Below are positions 8,473-18,627 of a stretch of 64,000 bases of DNA, piece by piece (the first letter of the stretch is position 1; the number at the start of each line of letters is the position of its first letter). The DNA is taken from assembly GCF_000730385.1 (NCBI RefSeq), contig NZ_CP008849.1:2294001-2358000 (forward strand), read 5' to 3'. Under the pieces are notes generated by a model, which saw only the letters and a list, made by a program, of their open reading frames with translations, did not search any database and was not told the origin of the DNA. The position numbers and the translations under genes were made by a program. Origin of the DNA: Alteromonas australica (GTDB lineage: Bacteria > Pseudomonadota > Gammaproteobacteria > Enterobacterales > Alteromonadaceae).

Positions 8473-8493
8473 CTTCAGTGACTTAATTGGTAT

Positions 8494-9960
8494 TTAAACC
8501 CTGAAGGTTTCCATGATGGCCGGCACCCCAGGGAACATGCCAATCAGCGCCATAACGGTGCACAACACCAAAAAAGTAATGCCAGGAATAAGCCAGCGGC
8601 CGGCTTTACCGAGCTCCCCAGCTCGCTCTTTGCAACCCACTAAACCCAAGTTATCAAGCAACATAGTAAACGACCAACCGAATACGGGGTTAACAAGCAC
8701 CGAGGAAATCACCACAAGAGCGGCTGACTGCGTGGTTTTGCCTTCTCGGGTCATTTGCATTCCTGCTTCCATCAATGGCAAGAATACACCCACAATAAGG
8801 GCGACACATAACACGGGCGGCCAAATGGCCAAATCCATTGGGTACCCCCAAATGGCGGCAACCACACATAGAACCCCGGTTACAATCGCGCCGCCAGGAA
8901 TGGGCCTGCGAGCAATTGAAGCTGGAATAATATACGTTCCCCAAGAAGAAGAAAGGTTACCACCACCTAATAAACTCCCCACCGCCTGACGACTTGATGC
9001 AGCAATCATAGTGTCGTCAATGTTCATGTGCGCTTTTTCACTGTTTTTAGGGTAGCTTAGTTTTTGAAAGACTTGGTGACCTAAAAAGTCTGGAGACCAC
9101 ATTGCCACAGCCAACACAGCGAAAGGTAATACAGCGACAAAGTGCGACCAATCAGGTAACCCGAGTTGCCACCCAGTATCTTCTCCCCACCAGTACGCAG
9201 GGTTAAGGTTCGGCATACCTGGCGACGTATTAAATTCAAAAGGCGCCCCCATAGCCAAAGCAATAACCGCGGCCATTAAGGCACCAAGAGGAATAGCCAA
9301 CCAGCGCTTTTTAATATGCTCTAACCAGGCGTACATTAAAATGGTGGCAATAATCACCACAAAGGCTAAATACGCCATATCGAAACTTTCCGCCCAGGCA
9401 AACAGTTTTTTAACTTGGCCTGTAATACCAATAAACCCTAAGTAAAGTAACAGCCCGCCGCAAACCCCATTACTGGTTAGCCTTGCGAGAATACTTCCTC
9501 CCTTCGTAATACCCAGTAAAAAACCAAAAAGCCCGATCAGTAACCCCAATGCCATTGGATGGCCGCCGGTAGCCACCATTAAAGGGACTAAGGGCAACAG
9601 AGGGCCGTGGGTACCTGCTAAGTTAGCGGATGGGTTTAAAAAACCAGAAATAAGCACAACAAATAGGACGGCAGCAATCATCAGCTCAAAACGTACGTTT
9701 TCAATCACAAATTCTGGTGATAAGCCAAGTGGCGCTGCAAACGCCCCTACCACAGCAGCCACCATAACGATTTTCCCAATGGTAGCGGCCATACCTGGCA
9801 CGAAGTCTTCCCATTCAATACGATAATCTCTGCCCGGCAAATTTAGCCGCCAGCGCTTTGGCGAAATTATTTGAAGTTCATGGTTGAGATACGCTTCTCG
9901 AGACGGAAATTCACTGCTTGATTTGTGACGTTGTTGGTAAGAAGAACTTTCTTGAGACAC
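8494..9960 (-). CDS. Polytopic membrane transporter, probably DUF3360 family (SulP/NCS2-like fold)
   Basis: A 488-residue protein with a hydrophilic ~55-residue N-terminal tail and about 11-13 hydrophobic segments. Features include SGFLNPSANLAGTHGPLLPLVPLM, GLLIGLFGFLLGITKGGSI and a long loop with SPDFLGHQVFQKLSYP. The segments resemble sulfate/xanthine permease-like carriers, and size and motifs recall the DUF3360 family of Vibrio and relatives. The substrate is unknown. It is the last gene before the second tRNA-Ser, convergent with the LysR gene, and belongs to the module between the duplicated tRNAs. Confidence 0.7.
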   Translation of the reverse strand: MSQESSSYQQRHKSSSEFPSREAYLNHELQIISPKRWRLNLPGRDYRIEWEDFVPGMAATIGKIVMVAAVVGAFAAPLGLSPEFVIENVRFELMIAAVLFVVLISGFLNPSANLAGTHGPLLPLVPLMVATGGHPMALGLLIGLFGFLLGITKGGSILARLTSNGVCGGLLLYLGFIGITGQVKKLFAWAESFDMAYLAFVVIIATILMYAWLEHIKKRWLAIPLGALMAAVIALAMGAPFEFNTSPGMPNLNPAYWWGEDTGWQLGLPDWSHFVAVLPFAVLAVAMWSPDFLGHQVFQKLSYPKNSEKAHMNIDDTMIAASSRQAVGSLLGGGNLSSSWGTYIIPASIARRPIPGGAIVTGVLCVVAAIWGYPMDLAIWPPVLCVALIVGVFLPLMEAGMQMTREGKTTQSAALVVISSVLVNPVFGWSFTMLLDNLGLVGCKERAGELGKAGRWLIPGITFLVLCTVMALIGMFPGVPAIMETFRV

Positions 9961-10100
9961 ATAACACCTTTAGATTGCGCGAAGAAAACGCAAGACTAAA
10001 CATGTGAAAAGATTGTAACAATGCGACTCTGGTCTTATACGAAGGTTTAACGCTCAATGTGAATGGAAAACCGCCTCTTTTATTATCAATTTTATTGGGG

Positions 10101-10157
10101 CATAAAAAAACCCGCAACACTGTGCGGGTTTCTCTAATATGGCGGAGAGTGAGGGAT
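10101..10157 (-). repeat. Copy 3 of the 57-bp tRNA-Ser 3'-end plus terminator repeat
   Basis: Matches 5666-5722 with a single difference and 5491-5547 with one difference. Here it is part of an intact tRNA-Ser gene. Confidence 0.85.
10104..10130 (-). terminator. Terminator of tRNA-Ser copy 2
   Basis: Stem CCCGCA/TGCGGG (10111-10116 with 10123-10128) followed on the minus strand by seven T, just past the tRNA 3' end. Confidence 0.85.
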
Positions 10158-10231
10158 TCGAACCCCCGGTGGGTTTGACCCCACGTCTGATTTCAAGTCA
10201 GGTGCATTAAACCGGGCTCTGCCAACTCTCC
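10140..10231 (-). tRNA. tRNA-Ser (anticodon UGA), copy 2
   Basis: The sequence is identical to the 5705-5796 copy: same acceptor stem, TGA anticodon, long variable arm and encoded CCA. It lies beside yccA and the tus genes. In E. coli serT, the tRNA-Ser(UGA) gene, also neighbours yccA and tusE, so this copy probably marks the ancestral position. Confidence 0.97.
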
Positions 10232-10244
10232 TGAAGTGCTGCGT

Positions 10245-10272
10245 ATCTTAATGATATTTTTATGACTGTAAA
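10245..10272 (-). promoter_or_regulatory. Promoter of tRNA-Ser copy 2
   Basis: Minus-strand -35 TTTACA (10267-10272), 16-bp spacer, -10 TAAGAT (10245-10250). Hexamers and downstream leader are the same as at copy 1, while the spacer has diverged. Confidence 0.75.
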
Positions 10273-10469
10273 GCGAAAATTGAAAAAAATTGTTTAACTG
10301 CCGAGAAATCATCCAATTAGATTGTTTATCAAGGCAATAAGGCGTTTTTATCTTCAGTTAATCGAATTTTCATCTGAAACTACTTGAAAATGGGAACTAA
10401 AAGCCATACAACATACACTAAATAACTGTGTACCATTTTGGTCATATCATAGTCCTATTGGAGGAAACA

Positions 10470-11135
10470 ATGGATCAACGTTCGATGTATTCAAGTGCAT
10501 CTCAACCATCGGTATTGCAAACGAACAAGGTTCTACGCAACACCTACATGCTGCTTGCGATGACACTAGCGTTTAGTGCGGTATGTGCTGGTATAGCTAT
10601 GGCAGTAGGCATTTCTCCTATGATGTCTCTGGTAATGACTATCGGTGCGTTTATTACACTGTTTGTTGTACAAAAGAAAGCTGACTCGGCGTCTGGTATA
10701 TACTGGGTGTTCGCGTTTACCGGCCTGATGGGCGCATCGTTAGGTTACACACTTAACTTTTATTTAGGTGTTGCCGGTCCAGGGTTAATTATGGAAGCGC
10801 TAGGTGCAACAGCATTAGTGTTCTTTGCGCTGTCTGCCTATGCCCTTACTACAAAGAAAGACTTCTCATTCATGGGCGGGTTCTTAGTGGTAGGTCTTGT
10901 GGTTGTACTAGTGGCGGCAATTGCGAATATCTTCTTCGCCGTGCCGGCGGTTAGTCTAGCAATTAGTGCAGCTATCGTATTTATTATGTCTGGTTTCATT
11001 CTATTTGATACCAGCCGTATTATTCATGGTGGTGAAACAAACTACATTCGTGCGACAGTTTCGCTATACTTGAACATATACAACTTGTTCACCTCTATTC
11101 TTCACCTACTCGGTGCGTTTGGCGGCGACGACTAA
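10470..11135 (+). CDS. yccA: Bax inhibitor-1/YccA family inner-membrane protein
   Basis: A 221-residue protein with seven hydrophobic segments after a short Ser-rich N-terminal tail (MDQRSMYSSASQPS), and the BI-1 family C terminus with FDTSRIIHGGETNYIRATVSLYL. In E. coli YccA interacts with the FtsH protease and modulates its action on membrane substrates. The frame opens 14 codons earlier, but GGAGG lies directly before the ATG at 10470. The neighbours tusDCBE and tRNA-Ser reproduce the enterobacterial tusE-yccA-serT grouping. Confidence 0.93.
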   Translation: MDQRSMYSSASQPSVLQTNKVLRNTYMLLAMTLAFSAVCAGIAMAVGISPMMSLVMTIGAFITLFVVQKKADSASGIYWVFAFTGLMGASLGYTLNFYLGVAGPGLIMEALGATALVFFALSAYALTTKKDFSFMGGFLVVGLVVVLVAAIANIFFAVPAVSLAISAAIVFIMSGFILFDTSRIIHGGETNYIRATVSLYLNIYNLFTSILHLLGAFGGDD

Positions 11136-11158
11136 GCGAATATATAAAGGTTAAAGTA

Positions 11159-11183
11159 AACACCCCTTAACCGGGGTGTTTTT
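11159..11183 (+). terminator. Terminator after yccA
   Basis: Stem AACACCCC/GGGGTGTT (11159-11166 with 11173-11180) followed by T-run. It ends only about 6 bp before the tusD start codon, so tusD transcription must start very close by or depend on read-through. Confidence 0.8.
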
Positions 11184-11189
11184 GTTTGT

Positions 11190-11579
11190 ATGAAAGCATA
11201 TTCAATACTTATCACGTCCTCCCCCTACCATGGTGATTGTGCCCAACGCGCCCTCGCCTTTATCGATGGCTTATTGGCCAATGGCGATACCTTAAAGCAT
11301 GTCTTTTTTTATGGCGATGGCGTATATCATTGTAATAATATGATGCTTCAAAGTGGCAATGACTTTTATGTTTACGGCGCATGGGAGTCGCTTGCAAGCA
11401 CACACAACACTCAGCTTTTGGTCTGTATTACCGCGGCGGTTAAAAGGGGAATAGTGAGCCAGCAAGAAGCGGCTGAAAATGGCATAAGCGCTGTAAACTT
11501 AACGGCCCCCTTTGTGCAAGCGGGCCTTGGCGAATTTTTTAGTGAGCTTCATCAATGTGAACGGTTGGTGCAATTCTAA
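11190..11579 (+). CDS. tusD: Sulfurtransferase complex subunit TusD
   Basis: A 129-residue DsrE-like subunit. The sulfur-relay Cys is in LLVCITAAVKRG (about residue 78), matching the catalytic Cys of E. coli TusD. The TusBCD heterohexamer passes persulfide sulfur from TusA to TusE on the way to MnmA for 2-thiouridine at tRNA wobble position 34. The gene overlaps tusC (TAATG). The start by homology is this ATG, but no Shine-Dalgarno is visible and a terminator lies just upstream, which is odd. Confidence 0.95.
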   Translation: MKAYSILITSSPYHGDCAQRALAFIDGLLANGDTLKHVFFYGDGVYHCNNMMLQSGNDFYVYGAWESLASTHNTQLLVCITAAVKRGIVSQQEAAENGISAVNLTAPFVQAGLGEFFSELHQCERLVQF

Positions 11580-11947
11580 TGGCCACACTTTTAATCAGAT
11601 TTACCCAAGCGCCCTACACCAGTGGCAAAAGCCAAGAGGGTTTAGATTTTGCGCTGGCGGCGACAAATTACGGCCATATTGTTCATGTGCTTTTTGAAGG
11701 TGAAGGGGTTTTACAGTTAGTAAAAACTGATGCCGTAAATACGCTGAAGAATCACAGTAAACGATTAGCCTCCATGCCATTTTTTGACATAGAAGCATGT
11801 TTTATATGTCAAGACAGTGCGCGCCAATGGGATATAAGTACGCTTTTAGCCAACACAGATGTCGCCGCTGAACTAGACGCGCACTATGTAGACGCCCCTG
11901 CACGTATTTCATTAATTAATAGTGCCGACCATGTGGTAACGTTTTAA
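11579..11947 (+). CDS. tusC: Sulfurtransferase complex subunit TusC
   Basis: A 122-residue DsrF-like protein with the typical start LIRFTQAPYTSGKSQEGLDF and C-terminal DHVVTF. It forms the TusBCD complex of the cytosolic sulfur relay for tRNA 2-thiolation. Its ATG overlaps the tusD stop, and its stop abuts the tusB ATG (TAATG), so the genes are translationally coupled. TusC has no essential Cys, consistent with its structural role. Confidence 0.93.
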   Translation: MATLLIRFTQAPYTSGKSQEGLDFALAATNYGHIVHVLFEGEGVLQLVKTDAVNTLKNHSKRLASMPFFDIEACFICQDSARQWDISTLLANTDVAAELDAHYVDAPARISLINSADHVVTF

Positions 11948-12252
11948 TGCTGATCAACATAACTCAAGCCAAATTGGATACTCGCCAAAAAACACTGATT
12001 ACGGCTGCGCTTTTACACAATGCAACAACCAGCATTGTCTTTTCTGGCGATGGCGCTTACGCCCATGTTGTGGAACAAGCCTTTCTCGCTGAGTGCGTCA
12101 GCAAATCTAACGCCGAGTCCGTATTGCACGTTCACGTGATAAAAGAGGATGCTACTGCTCGTGGCGTCACGCTTTCACAAGCAGTCAACCCGTTGGATTA
12201 TCAAGGTTTTGCCGCCCTCACAAGCACATTTAATCAAATGGTAACGTTTTAA
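11947..12252 (+). CDS. tusB: Sulfurtransferase complex subunit TusB
   Basis: A 101-residue DsrH-like protein ending in MVTF, with the family's short Rossmann-like fold ([12 protein letters not shown]). It completes TusBCD. It is translationally coupled to tusC by one-base overlap and followed after 2 bp by tusE. Sequence conservation in TusB is low, so identity rests partly on position in the tusDCBE operon. Confidence 0.9.
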   Translation: MLINITQAKLDTRQKTLITAALLHNATTSIVFSGDGAYAHVVEQAFLAECVSKSNAESVLHVHVIKEDATARGVTLSQAVNPLDYQGFAALTSTFNQMVTF

Positions 12253-12254
12253 TC

Positions 12255-12602
12255 ATGACCCAAGAAACCTACAGCTTTCTATACAAAGGCCAACCTATCG
12301 CAACTGACAAAGCGGGTTATCTTCTTGACTACACCCTTTGGGAAGAAGGGATGGTTGAAATTCTTGCTCGCGAAGAAAATATTGAGTTAACCGATGCCCA
12401 TTGGGAAGTGGTTCGCTTTGTGCGCGGCTTTTATGAAGAATACGAAACCAGCCCAGCCATTCGTGCATTGGTAAAAGCCATGGCGAATAAATACGGGCCT
12501 GAAAAAGGAAATAGCCGTTACTTGCAACGCTTATTTAAGAAAGGACCTGCTAAACAAGCCACTAAACTGGCTGGGTTGCCTAAGCCTGCAAAATGCCTAT
12601 AA
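12255..12602 (+). CDS. tusE: Sulfur relay protein TusE (DsrC family)
   Basis: A 115-residue DsrC/TusE protein. The C-terminal arm [19 protein letters not shown] carries the conserved penultimate Cys that accepts sulfur from TusD and delivers it to MnmA. The position of the second Cys of dissimilatory DsrC is Thr here, as in TusE of the tRNA pathway. It ends the tusDCBE operon. In E. coli tusE sits apart from tusBCD next to yccA; here both groups are united beside yccA. Confidence 0.96.
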   Translation: MTQETYSFLYKGQPIATDKAGYLLDYTLWEEGMVEILAREENIELTDAHWEVVRFVRGFYEEYETSPAIRALVKAMANKYGPEKGNSRYLQRLFKKGPAKQATKLAGLPKPAKCL

Positions 12603-12657
12603 GCGACGCCCGTTTTAATTAAATGCCCTTACACGCATTAACACCTAGGAATAACCC

Positions 12658-13476
12658 ATGGATCTCATTTTTTTTGATTTAGATGGCACATTGTTAAATA
12701 GCCAATCACAAATATCGGATTTCACCCGTGAGACCCTTGCCCTTCTTAGAAAAAACGACATTGCCTATACGGTTGCCACAGGCAGAACCATGTTGTCCGC
12801 CAGTGCTATTATTGCCGAACACAGCTTTTTACTGCCACATATTTACAATAACGGCGTCACGGTATTTAACCCTAAAGACAATTCACTCAAATTAGAAAAC
12901 TTGGTTAACCCCAATGAATTAGAGTTTATTATTAGTCTGGCGCAAGAACAGGAGATCACTCCTTTTGTCAACGTGATTGCAGGCACATCACACGAAGTTT
13001 ACCACCCTCCTGCCCGTCACCCCATAGAGCATGATTTACTGAGTAAATACTTCAAAAGAACCGACGCGGTGCTATTACCTCTTTCCCAGCTTTCACTGAC
13101 CGATAACATTACGAATATCAGTATGATTGGTGATAGCGCTACCATTCATTCCCTGTGGGACAGAGTTAATAAGGTAGACACTCTGGTGGCTTATTCTGGC
13201 CCGGCGATTGAAGGGAATAATTTTAGTTGGATGGATATTCACCATGGCGCTGCTAGTAAAGGGGGCGCAGTAAAACAATTAAAACAGCAGCTTGGTGCTA
13301 CAAACATCATTTGTTTTGGCGACGGTGATAACGATTTAAGTATGTTTGAACTGGCAGACGAAAGTTATGCGCCAGACAATGCTAAACAAGCGATAAAACA
13401 AGCCGCCAGTGAGGTCATTGGCCATCATAACGAAGACGGTATCGCACGCTTTTTACGCCAGCGTTTTTCACTGTAA
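12658..13476 (+). CDS. Cof-type HAD family phosphatase
   Basis: A 272-residue class IIB HAD hydrolase. The catalytic motif I is FFDLDGTLLNS at the N terminus, motif II TVATGRT, motif III Lys in AASKGGAVKQL, and motif IV CFGDGDNDLSMF. The cap between motifs II and III gives substrate choice. Cof-type enzymes dephosphorylate small metabolites such as sugar phosphates or flavin and PLP compounds; the substrate here is not deducible. AGGAAT precedes the ATG. It follows tusE by 55 bp on the same strand. Confidence 0.9.
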   Translation: MDLIFFDLDGTLLNSQSQISDFTRETLALLRKNDIAYTVATGRTMLSASAIIAEHSFLLPHIYNNGVTVFNPKDNSLKLENLVNPNELEFIISLAQEQEITPFVNVIAGTSHEVYHPPARHPIEHDLLSKYFKRTDAVLLPLSQLSLTDNITNISMIGDSATIHSLWDRVNKVDTLVAYSGPAIEGNNFSWMDIHHGAASKGGAVKQLKQQLGATNIICFGDGDNDLSMFELADESYAPDNAKQAIKQAASEVIGHHNEDGIARFLRQRFSL

Positions 13477-13710
13477 GTATTCGTCCTACCATCTGACTAT
13501 TCCACTTTGTTAACGTGCGGTATGGCGCCAATACTAATTTAAGCTTTGTACGGTAACGAGAGCACTAACTAAATACACATGATTGCTCTTCATAAACGTA
13601 TTGTTACGAATTATTCTCGCCTTGTTAGTTTTTTCCTGTTGATTTTGTGTTATAAAAACGCGCGCAAAGTCACATTCATTTGCGTTTTCATAATAAAATC
13701 AGGGACTAAT

Positions 13711-14391
13711 ATGAATATGAAAAATAATAAAAAATTACTTTCAGCGGTATCTATTCTCGCTATCGTTAGTGTGGCATCGGGATGCGCGACAACCAGTTCA
13801 CAGGTTGTCGAAACACCTAAAGTAAACACCTATAACACCCAATATACGGGTGAGAAAAAGAAATTGGTTGTCGGTCAATTCGTTAACCGTTCAAGTTTTC
13901 AAAATGGTATTTTCTCTAACGGCCAAGATCGTTTAGGCGGCCAAGCAAAAACGACGCTTATTAGCCATTTGCAGCAAACCAATCGATTTAGCGTGCTAGA
14001 CCGCGATAATATGAGTTTACTGGCTGAGGAAGCAAAGTTAACTGGTACAGAACAAAATATATCTGGGGCCCGGTTTGTCGTTACCGGCGATGTTACCGAG
14101 TTCGGTCGCAAAGCCATTGGTGATAAGCAGTTATTTGGTATTTTGGGTAAAGGGAAATCACAAATAGCCTACGCAAAAGTGACGCTGAACGTCGTGGACG
14201 TTACGACGTCCGAAGTGGTTTATTCGGTAGCCGGTGCAGGTGAGTACAGCTTATCTGAACGCGAAGTCATCGGCTTTGGTAGCACAGCAAGTTACGACGC
14301 TACATTGAACGGTAAAGTTCTTGATTTAGCCATCCGCGAGTCAGTTAACAACCTCGTAAACGGTATCGAAACAGGCGCGTGGAAGCTATAA
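13711..14391 (+). CDS. CsgG/HfaB-like outer-membrane lipoprotein
   Basis: A 226-residue lipoprotein with lipobox VASGC near residue 24 of MNMKNNKKLLSAV. The body has the CsgG-type core: KKLVVGQFVNRSSF, LISHLQQTNRFSVLDRDNM and GARFVVTGDVTEFG. CsgG forms the curli secretion pore, but this shorter member occurs without curli genes. AGGGAC precedes the start at 13711; the frame is open further upstream without support. It leads a tight operon with DUF4810 and DUF799 lipoproteins. The same trio is known in other proteobacteria (GNA1162-type clusters). Role unknown, probably envelope. Confidence 0.88.
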   Translation: MNMKNNKKLLSAVSILAIVSVASGCATTSSQVVETPKVNTYNTQYTGEKKKLVVGQFVNRSSFQNGIFSNGQDRLGGQAKTTLISHLQQTNRFSVLDRDNMSLLAEEAKLTGTEQNISGARFVVTGDVTEFGRKAIGDKQLFGILGKGKSQIAYAKVTLNVVDVTTSEVVYSVAGAGEYSLSEREVIGFGSTASYDATLNGKVLDLAIRESVNNLVNGIETGAWKL

Positions 14392-14392
14392 G

Positions 14393-14737
14393 ATGAAAAA
14401 AACAATCATAACGATGGCCATTGCACTTGGCATAGTGGGCTGTAAAACAACAGAACCTCTTTATTATTACGGCGAATACAACACGGCCGTATATACCTAT
14501 CTTAAAGGTGAAGGGGCAACGTTGGAAGAACAAATAACGGCACTTAAAGAAACCATCGAACTTGCTGATGCTAATGGAAAGCCTATCGCTCCTGGCGTTC
14601 ACGCCCATTTAGGCATGCTTTACTTTGAAACGGGCAACCCACAACAAGGCGAAGTACACTTTGAACAAGAAAAGCAGATGTTCCCCGAGTCGGTCCAATA
14701 CATCGACTTTTTACTTACATCAGCAAAGGGAGCATAA
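14393..14737 (+). CDS. DUF4810-type lipoprotein
   Basis: A 114-residue small lipoprotein with lipobox IVGC at about residue 17 and a helical, TPR-like body (APGVHAHLGMLYFETGNPQQGEVHFEQEKQMFPES). It begins one base after the CsgG-like gene stops, and the DUF799 lipoprotein starts 3 bp after it ends. The member between CsgG-like and DUF799 proteins in such operons is DUF4810. Likely an outer-membrane-anchored partner; function unknown. Confidence 0.87.
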   Translation: MKKTIITMAIALGIVGCKTTEPLYYYGEYNTAVYTYLKGEGATLEEQITALKETIELADANGKPIAPGVHAHLGMLYFETGNPQQGEVHFEQEKQMFPESVQYIDFLLTSAKGA

Positions 14738-14740
14738 TCA

Positions 14741-15412
14741 ATGTTGTTCAGATCTTTCATTGTTGTTGGTGCAATGGCGCTTTTATCCGCCTGCGTAAGC
14801 TTACCGCCAGCTCACGATTACAGTGCGTTTAAAGCAGCCAACCCAGCGTCGGTTATCATTTTACCCCCTATCAACAATACACCGGAAGTTATTGCGCCCT
14901 ACAGTGTTATGACTCAAATGGCTACACCCATTGCTGAATCTGGTTTTTACGTGTTCCCTGTTGCTATGGTTAATCAAACCTTTAACAACAATGGCCTTAC
15001 CGTGGCCAGTGATATACATGCAGTGGCCCCCACGAAGTTGAAAGAAATTTTCGGTGCGGACGCCGCCTTATATGTATCTATTGAAGACTATGGGACGAGT
15101 TACGTGGTGATTTCAAGTGAAACACGCGTAACCGTTACTGCCTCGTTAGTTGATTTGGCTTCTGGCCAAATGCTATGGACTGGAACGGCTTACGCCTCAA
15201 GTGCAGAACAACAAAATGCTAACAGCGGTGGTTTAGTGGGTATGTTGGTTCAAGCTGCGGTAAATCAAATTTTTGAGACCGTGACAGATAGAGGTTTTGA
15301 TATTGCCGCTATCGCGTCTGCACGTCTTCTATCTGCAGAAAGTTACAACGGCCTTCTTTATGGCCCTCGCTCACCGAGTTACGGTCAACCGGTTGCTAGC
15401 GAGAAAAAGTAA
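14741..15412 (+). CDS. DUF799 (GNA1162-like) lipoprotein
   Basis: A 223-residue lipoprotein with lipobox LLSAC at about residue 17. The following domain resembles meningococcal GNA1162 (VIILPPINNTPEV, DAALYVSIEDYG, VTASLVDLASGQMLWTGTA), related in fold to TolB-N/CsgG-type domains. It is the third gene of the lipoprotein operon and ends before a bidirectional terminator shared with serS. The three proteins plausibly form one envelope complex; this is inference from operon structure. Confidence 0.88.
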   Translation: MLFRSFIVVGAMALLSACVSLPPAHDYSAFKAANPASVIILPPINNTPEVIAPYSVMTQMATPIAESGFYVFPVAMVNQTFNNNGLTVASDIHAVAPTKLKEIFGADAALYVSIEDYGTSYVVISSETRVTVTASLVDLASGQMLWTGTAYASSAEQQNANSGGLVGMLVQAAVNQIFETVTDRGFDIAAIASARLLSAESYNGLLYGPRSPSYGQPVASEKK

Positions 15413-15458
15413 GTTTTCTCAATATAGGTGGCAATAAAATCGCTACCTCAATCATTAG

Positions 15459-15492
15459 AAAAGCCCGTCACTTCATTGTGTACGGGCTTTTT
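15459..15492. terminator. Bidirectional terminator between DUF799 operon and serS
   Basis: Arms AAAAGCCCGT (15459-15468) and ACGGGCTTTT (15482-15491) form a stem with A- and T-runs on both sides; it serves the convergent lipoprotein operon and serS. Confidence 0.88.
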
Positions 15493-15509
15493 CATGTCAT
15501 TATTTCAGC

Positions 15510-16811
<1,302 letters not shown>

Positions 16812-16815
16812 CTAC

Positions 16816-17199
16816 TTATCCTTTCATTAATTCAATGGCTAGCCAACCTGCCAGTAAACAGGCGCCAACATTAAGAAATACATTTGCTATCGCCTTTAGC
16901 CATAGCCCATTTTCTAACAACGTTAAGGTTTCTACCGAAAACGTGGAGAACGTGGTAAATGCCCCTAACAGTCCAACACCTATTAATGCTCTGTAAGGTG
17001 AGTCGCTTAAATCGTGGCGTTCTATAAAACCATAAAGTAATGCCAACGAGAACGACCCTATTACGTTCACGGCTAGTGTACCAAACGGCATGTGTTTTCC
17101 AAATAAGGAATCTACCGTTGTGGTAACAAAATACCGTAAACACGCGCCCGTTGCGCCGCCAACGGCAATAAAACAATACAAAGCTAACCCTTGAGGCAA
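16816..17199 (-). CDS. crcB: Fluoride channel CrcB/FluC
   Basis: A 127-residue four-helix membrane protein. Family motifs are GGATGACLRY, GTLAVNVIGSF and GAFTTFSTFS (the phenylalanine box lining the pore). Fluc dimers export fluoride passively from the cytosol. It lies between rarA and serS, an insertion relative to the E. coli rarA-serS order but common in marine gammaproteobacteria. No fluoride riboswitch is evident upstream. Confidence 0.95.
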   Translation of the reverse strand: MPQGLALYCFIAVGGATGACLRYFVTTTVDSLFGKHMPFGTLAVNVIGSFSLALLYGFIERHDLSDSPYRALIGVGLLGAFTTFSTFSVETLTLLENGLWLKAIANVFLNVGACLLAGWLAIELMKG

Positions 17200-17319
17200 A
17201 ATTAAACTCCCTAAGCGCAGTTATAAGTGGTTTGAGTGAGGTGGCAATAAAACGCGAATATGTACCATCGTTGCCTATTAGCTAACACAAGTGATTAGGC
17301 TAAATTTGCCTTGATAACT

Positions 17320-18627
17320 CTACCTTTTTATTGGGCTTTGCGCATTAAGTGAATCAAGATAATCTCGCTTCGCTTTTAGCGCTTTTTCCAATCCCCGTTC
17401 ATTAGGGTGATAGAAACGCGTATTGGTTAAGCCATCAGGGAAGTAAGTTTCTCCGGCGGCGAATGCATTTGGCTCGTTATGCGCATAACGATAGCCATCA
17501 CCATGACCTAGCTCTTTCATCAGTGAGGTAGGCGCATTGCGTAAATGCAGGGGTACGGGAGCATCGGAGGTTTTACGCGCTAGGGCTTTCGCCTCGCTAA
17601 AGGCCATGTATACCGCATTACTTTTTGCCGCTAAAGCACAATATACTGCGGCATGTGCAATAGCCCGCTCCCCTTCAGCAGGGCCAACACGGTGAAAGGT
17701 GTCCCACGCATTAATGCACAGTTGCATAGCGCGCGGATCGGCGTTTCCAATATCTTCAGACGCGATGGCGAGTAATCGTCGACCCACATAAAGCGCATCA
17801 CCCCCACCGTCAAGTATTCTGGCGTACCAGTAAAGTGCCGCATCAGGATCTGAGCCCCGTACGGATTTATGAAACGCCGAAATAAGATCGTAAAACGTAT
17901 CACCCTTGTTGTCGTAACTGGCCACTTTTTCACCCACAGCTTGTTCAATGTCACCGATGTTAATTTCAGTGTCATTAGTAAAGTCTGCAGAAAGTTCCAA
18001 ATAGGTAAGTAAGCGTCTGGCGTCGCCGCCACTTAATTCCACCAAGGCACTTTTCGCACTCTCGGCAATGGTAAGTTTTCGCTGCCCTAACCCCTTTTGG
18101 GCATCTAACAGAGCGCGGTCAACCAATTCATATAATGCCTCTTTCTCAAGAGGTTTTAGCACGTAAACACGCACCCGAGACAGCAAGGCGTTATTCAGTT
18201 CAAAAGAAGGGTTTTCGGTGGTGGCGCCAATGAAGGTCACCACCCCAGACTCAACAAAAGGCAAAAAAGCATCTTGCTGGCTTTTGTTAAACCTATGCAC
18301 CTCGTCAACAAACAATAGCGTACGCTGATTGTAACGAGCATTCTCTTCGGCAGCGTCCATTGCTGCACGAATGTCTTTTACCCCACTGGTGACTGCCGAT
18401 ATCCGCAATACGGTGGCGTTAGTGTAATGGGCAATCAATTCTGCCAATGTGGTTTTGCCAGTACCCGGGGGCCCCCACAATATCATTGAGTGGCAATGCC
18501 CTGCATCTAACATTTTACGCAGTGGCTTATCATGCCCTAACAAATGTGACTGACCGCTGTATTCTTCAATAGTTACCGGGCGCATGCGCGCTGCTAAGGG
18601 CGCAAAGGCTTGATTAACATTGCTCAT
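17320..18627 (-). CDS. rarA: Replication-associated recombination protein RarA (MgsA), AAA+ ATPase
   Basis: A 435-residue clamp-loader-like AAA+ protein acting at stalled replication forks. Walker A is [11 protein letters not shown], Walker B is [16 protein letters not shown], sensor 1 is [11 protein letters not shown]; the C-terminal tetramerisation domain has the typical [14 protein letters not shown] and YFPDG. The ATG at 18627 overlaps the lolA stop by one base (TGATG), indicating translational coupling; a TTG one codon earlier is less likely. Confidence 0.97.
   Translation of the reverse strand: MSNVNQAFAPLAARMRPVTIEEYSGQSHLLGHDKPLRKMLDAGHCHSMILWGPPGTGKTTLAELIAHYTNATVLRISAVTSGVKDIRAAMDAAEENARYNQRTLLFVDEVHRFNKSQQDAFLPFVESGVVTFIGATTENPSFELNNALLSRVRVYVLKPLEKEALYELVDRALLDAQKGLGQRKLTIAESAKSALVELSGGDARRLLTYLELSADFTNDTEINIGDIEQAVGEKVASYDNKGDTFYDLISAFHKSVRGSDPDAALYWYARILDGGGDALYVGRRLLAIASEDIGNADPRAMQLCINAWDTFHRVGPAEGERAIAHAAVYCALAAKSNAVYMAFSEAKALARKTSDAPVPLHLRNAPTSLMKELGHGDGYRYAHNEPNAFAAGETYFPDGLTNTRFYHPNERGLEKALKAKRDYLDSLNAQSPIKR

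Noticed and set aside
17200-17319. Fluoride riboswitch before crcB
   Set aside because: The 120-bp gap after rarA shows no fluoride-aptamer-like pattern.
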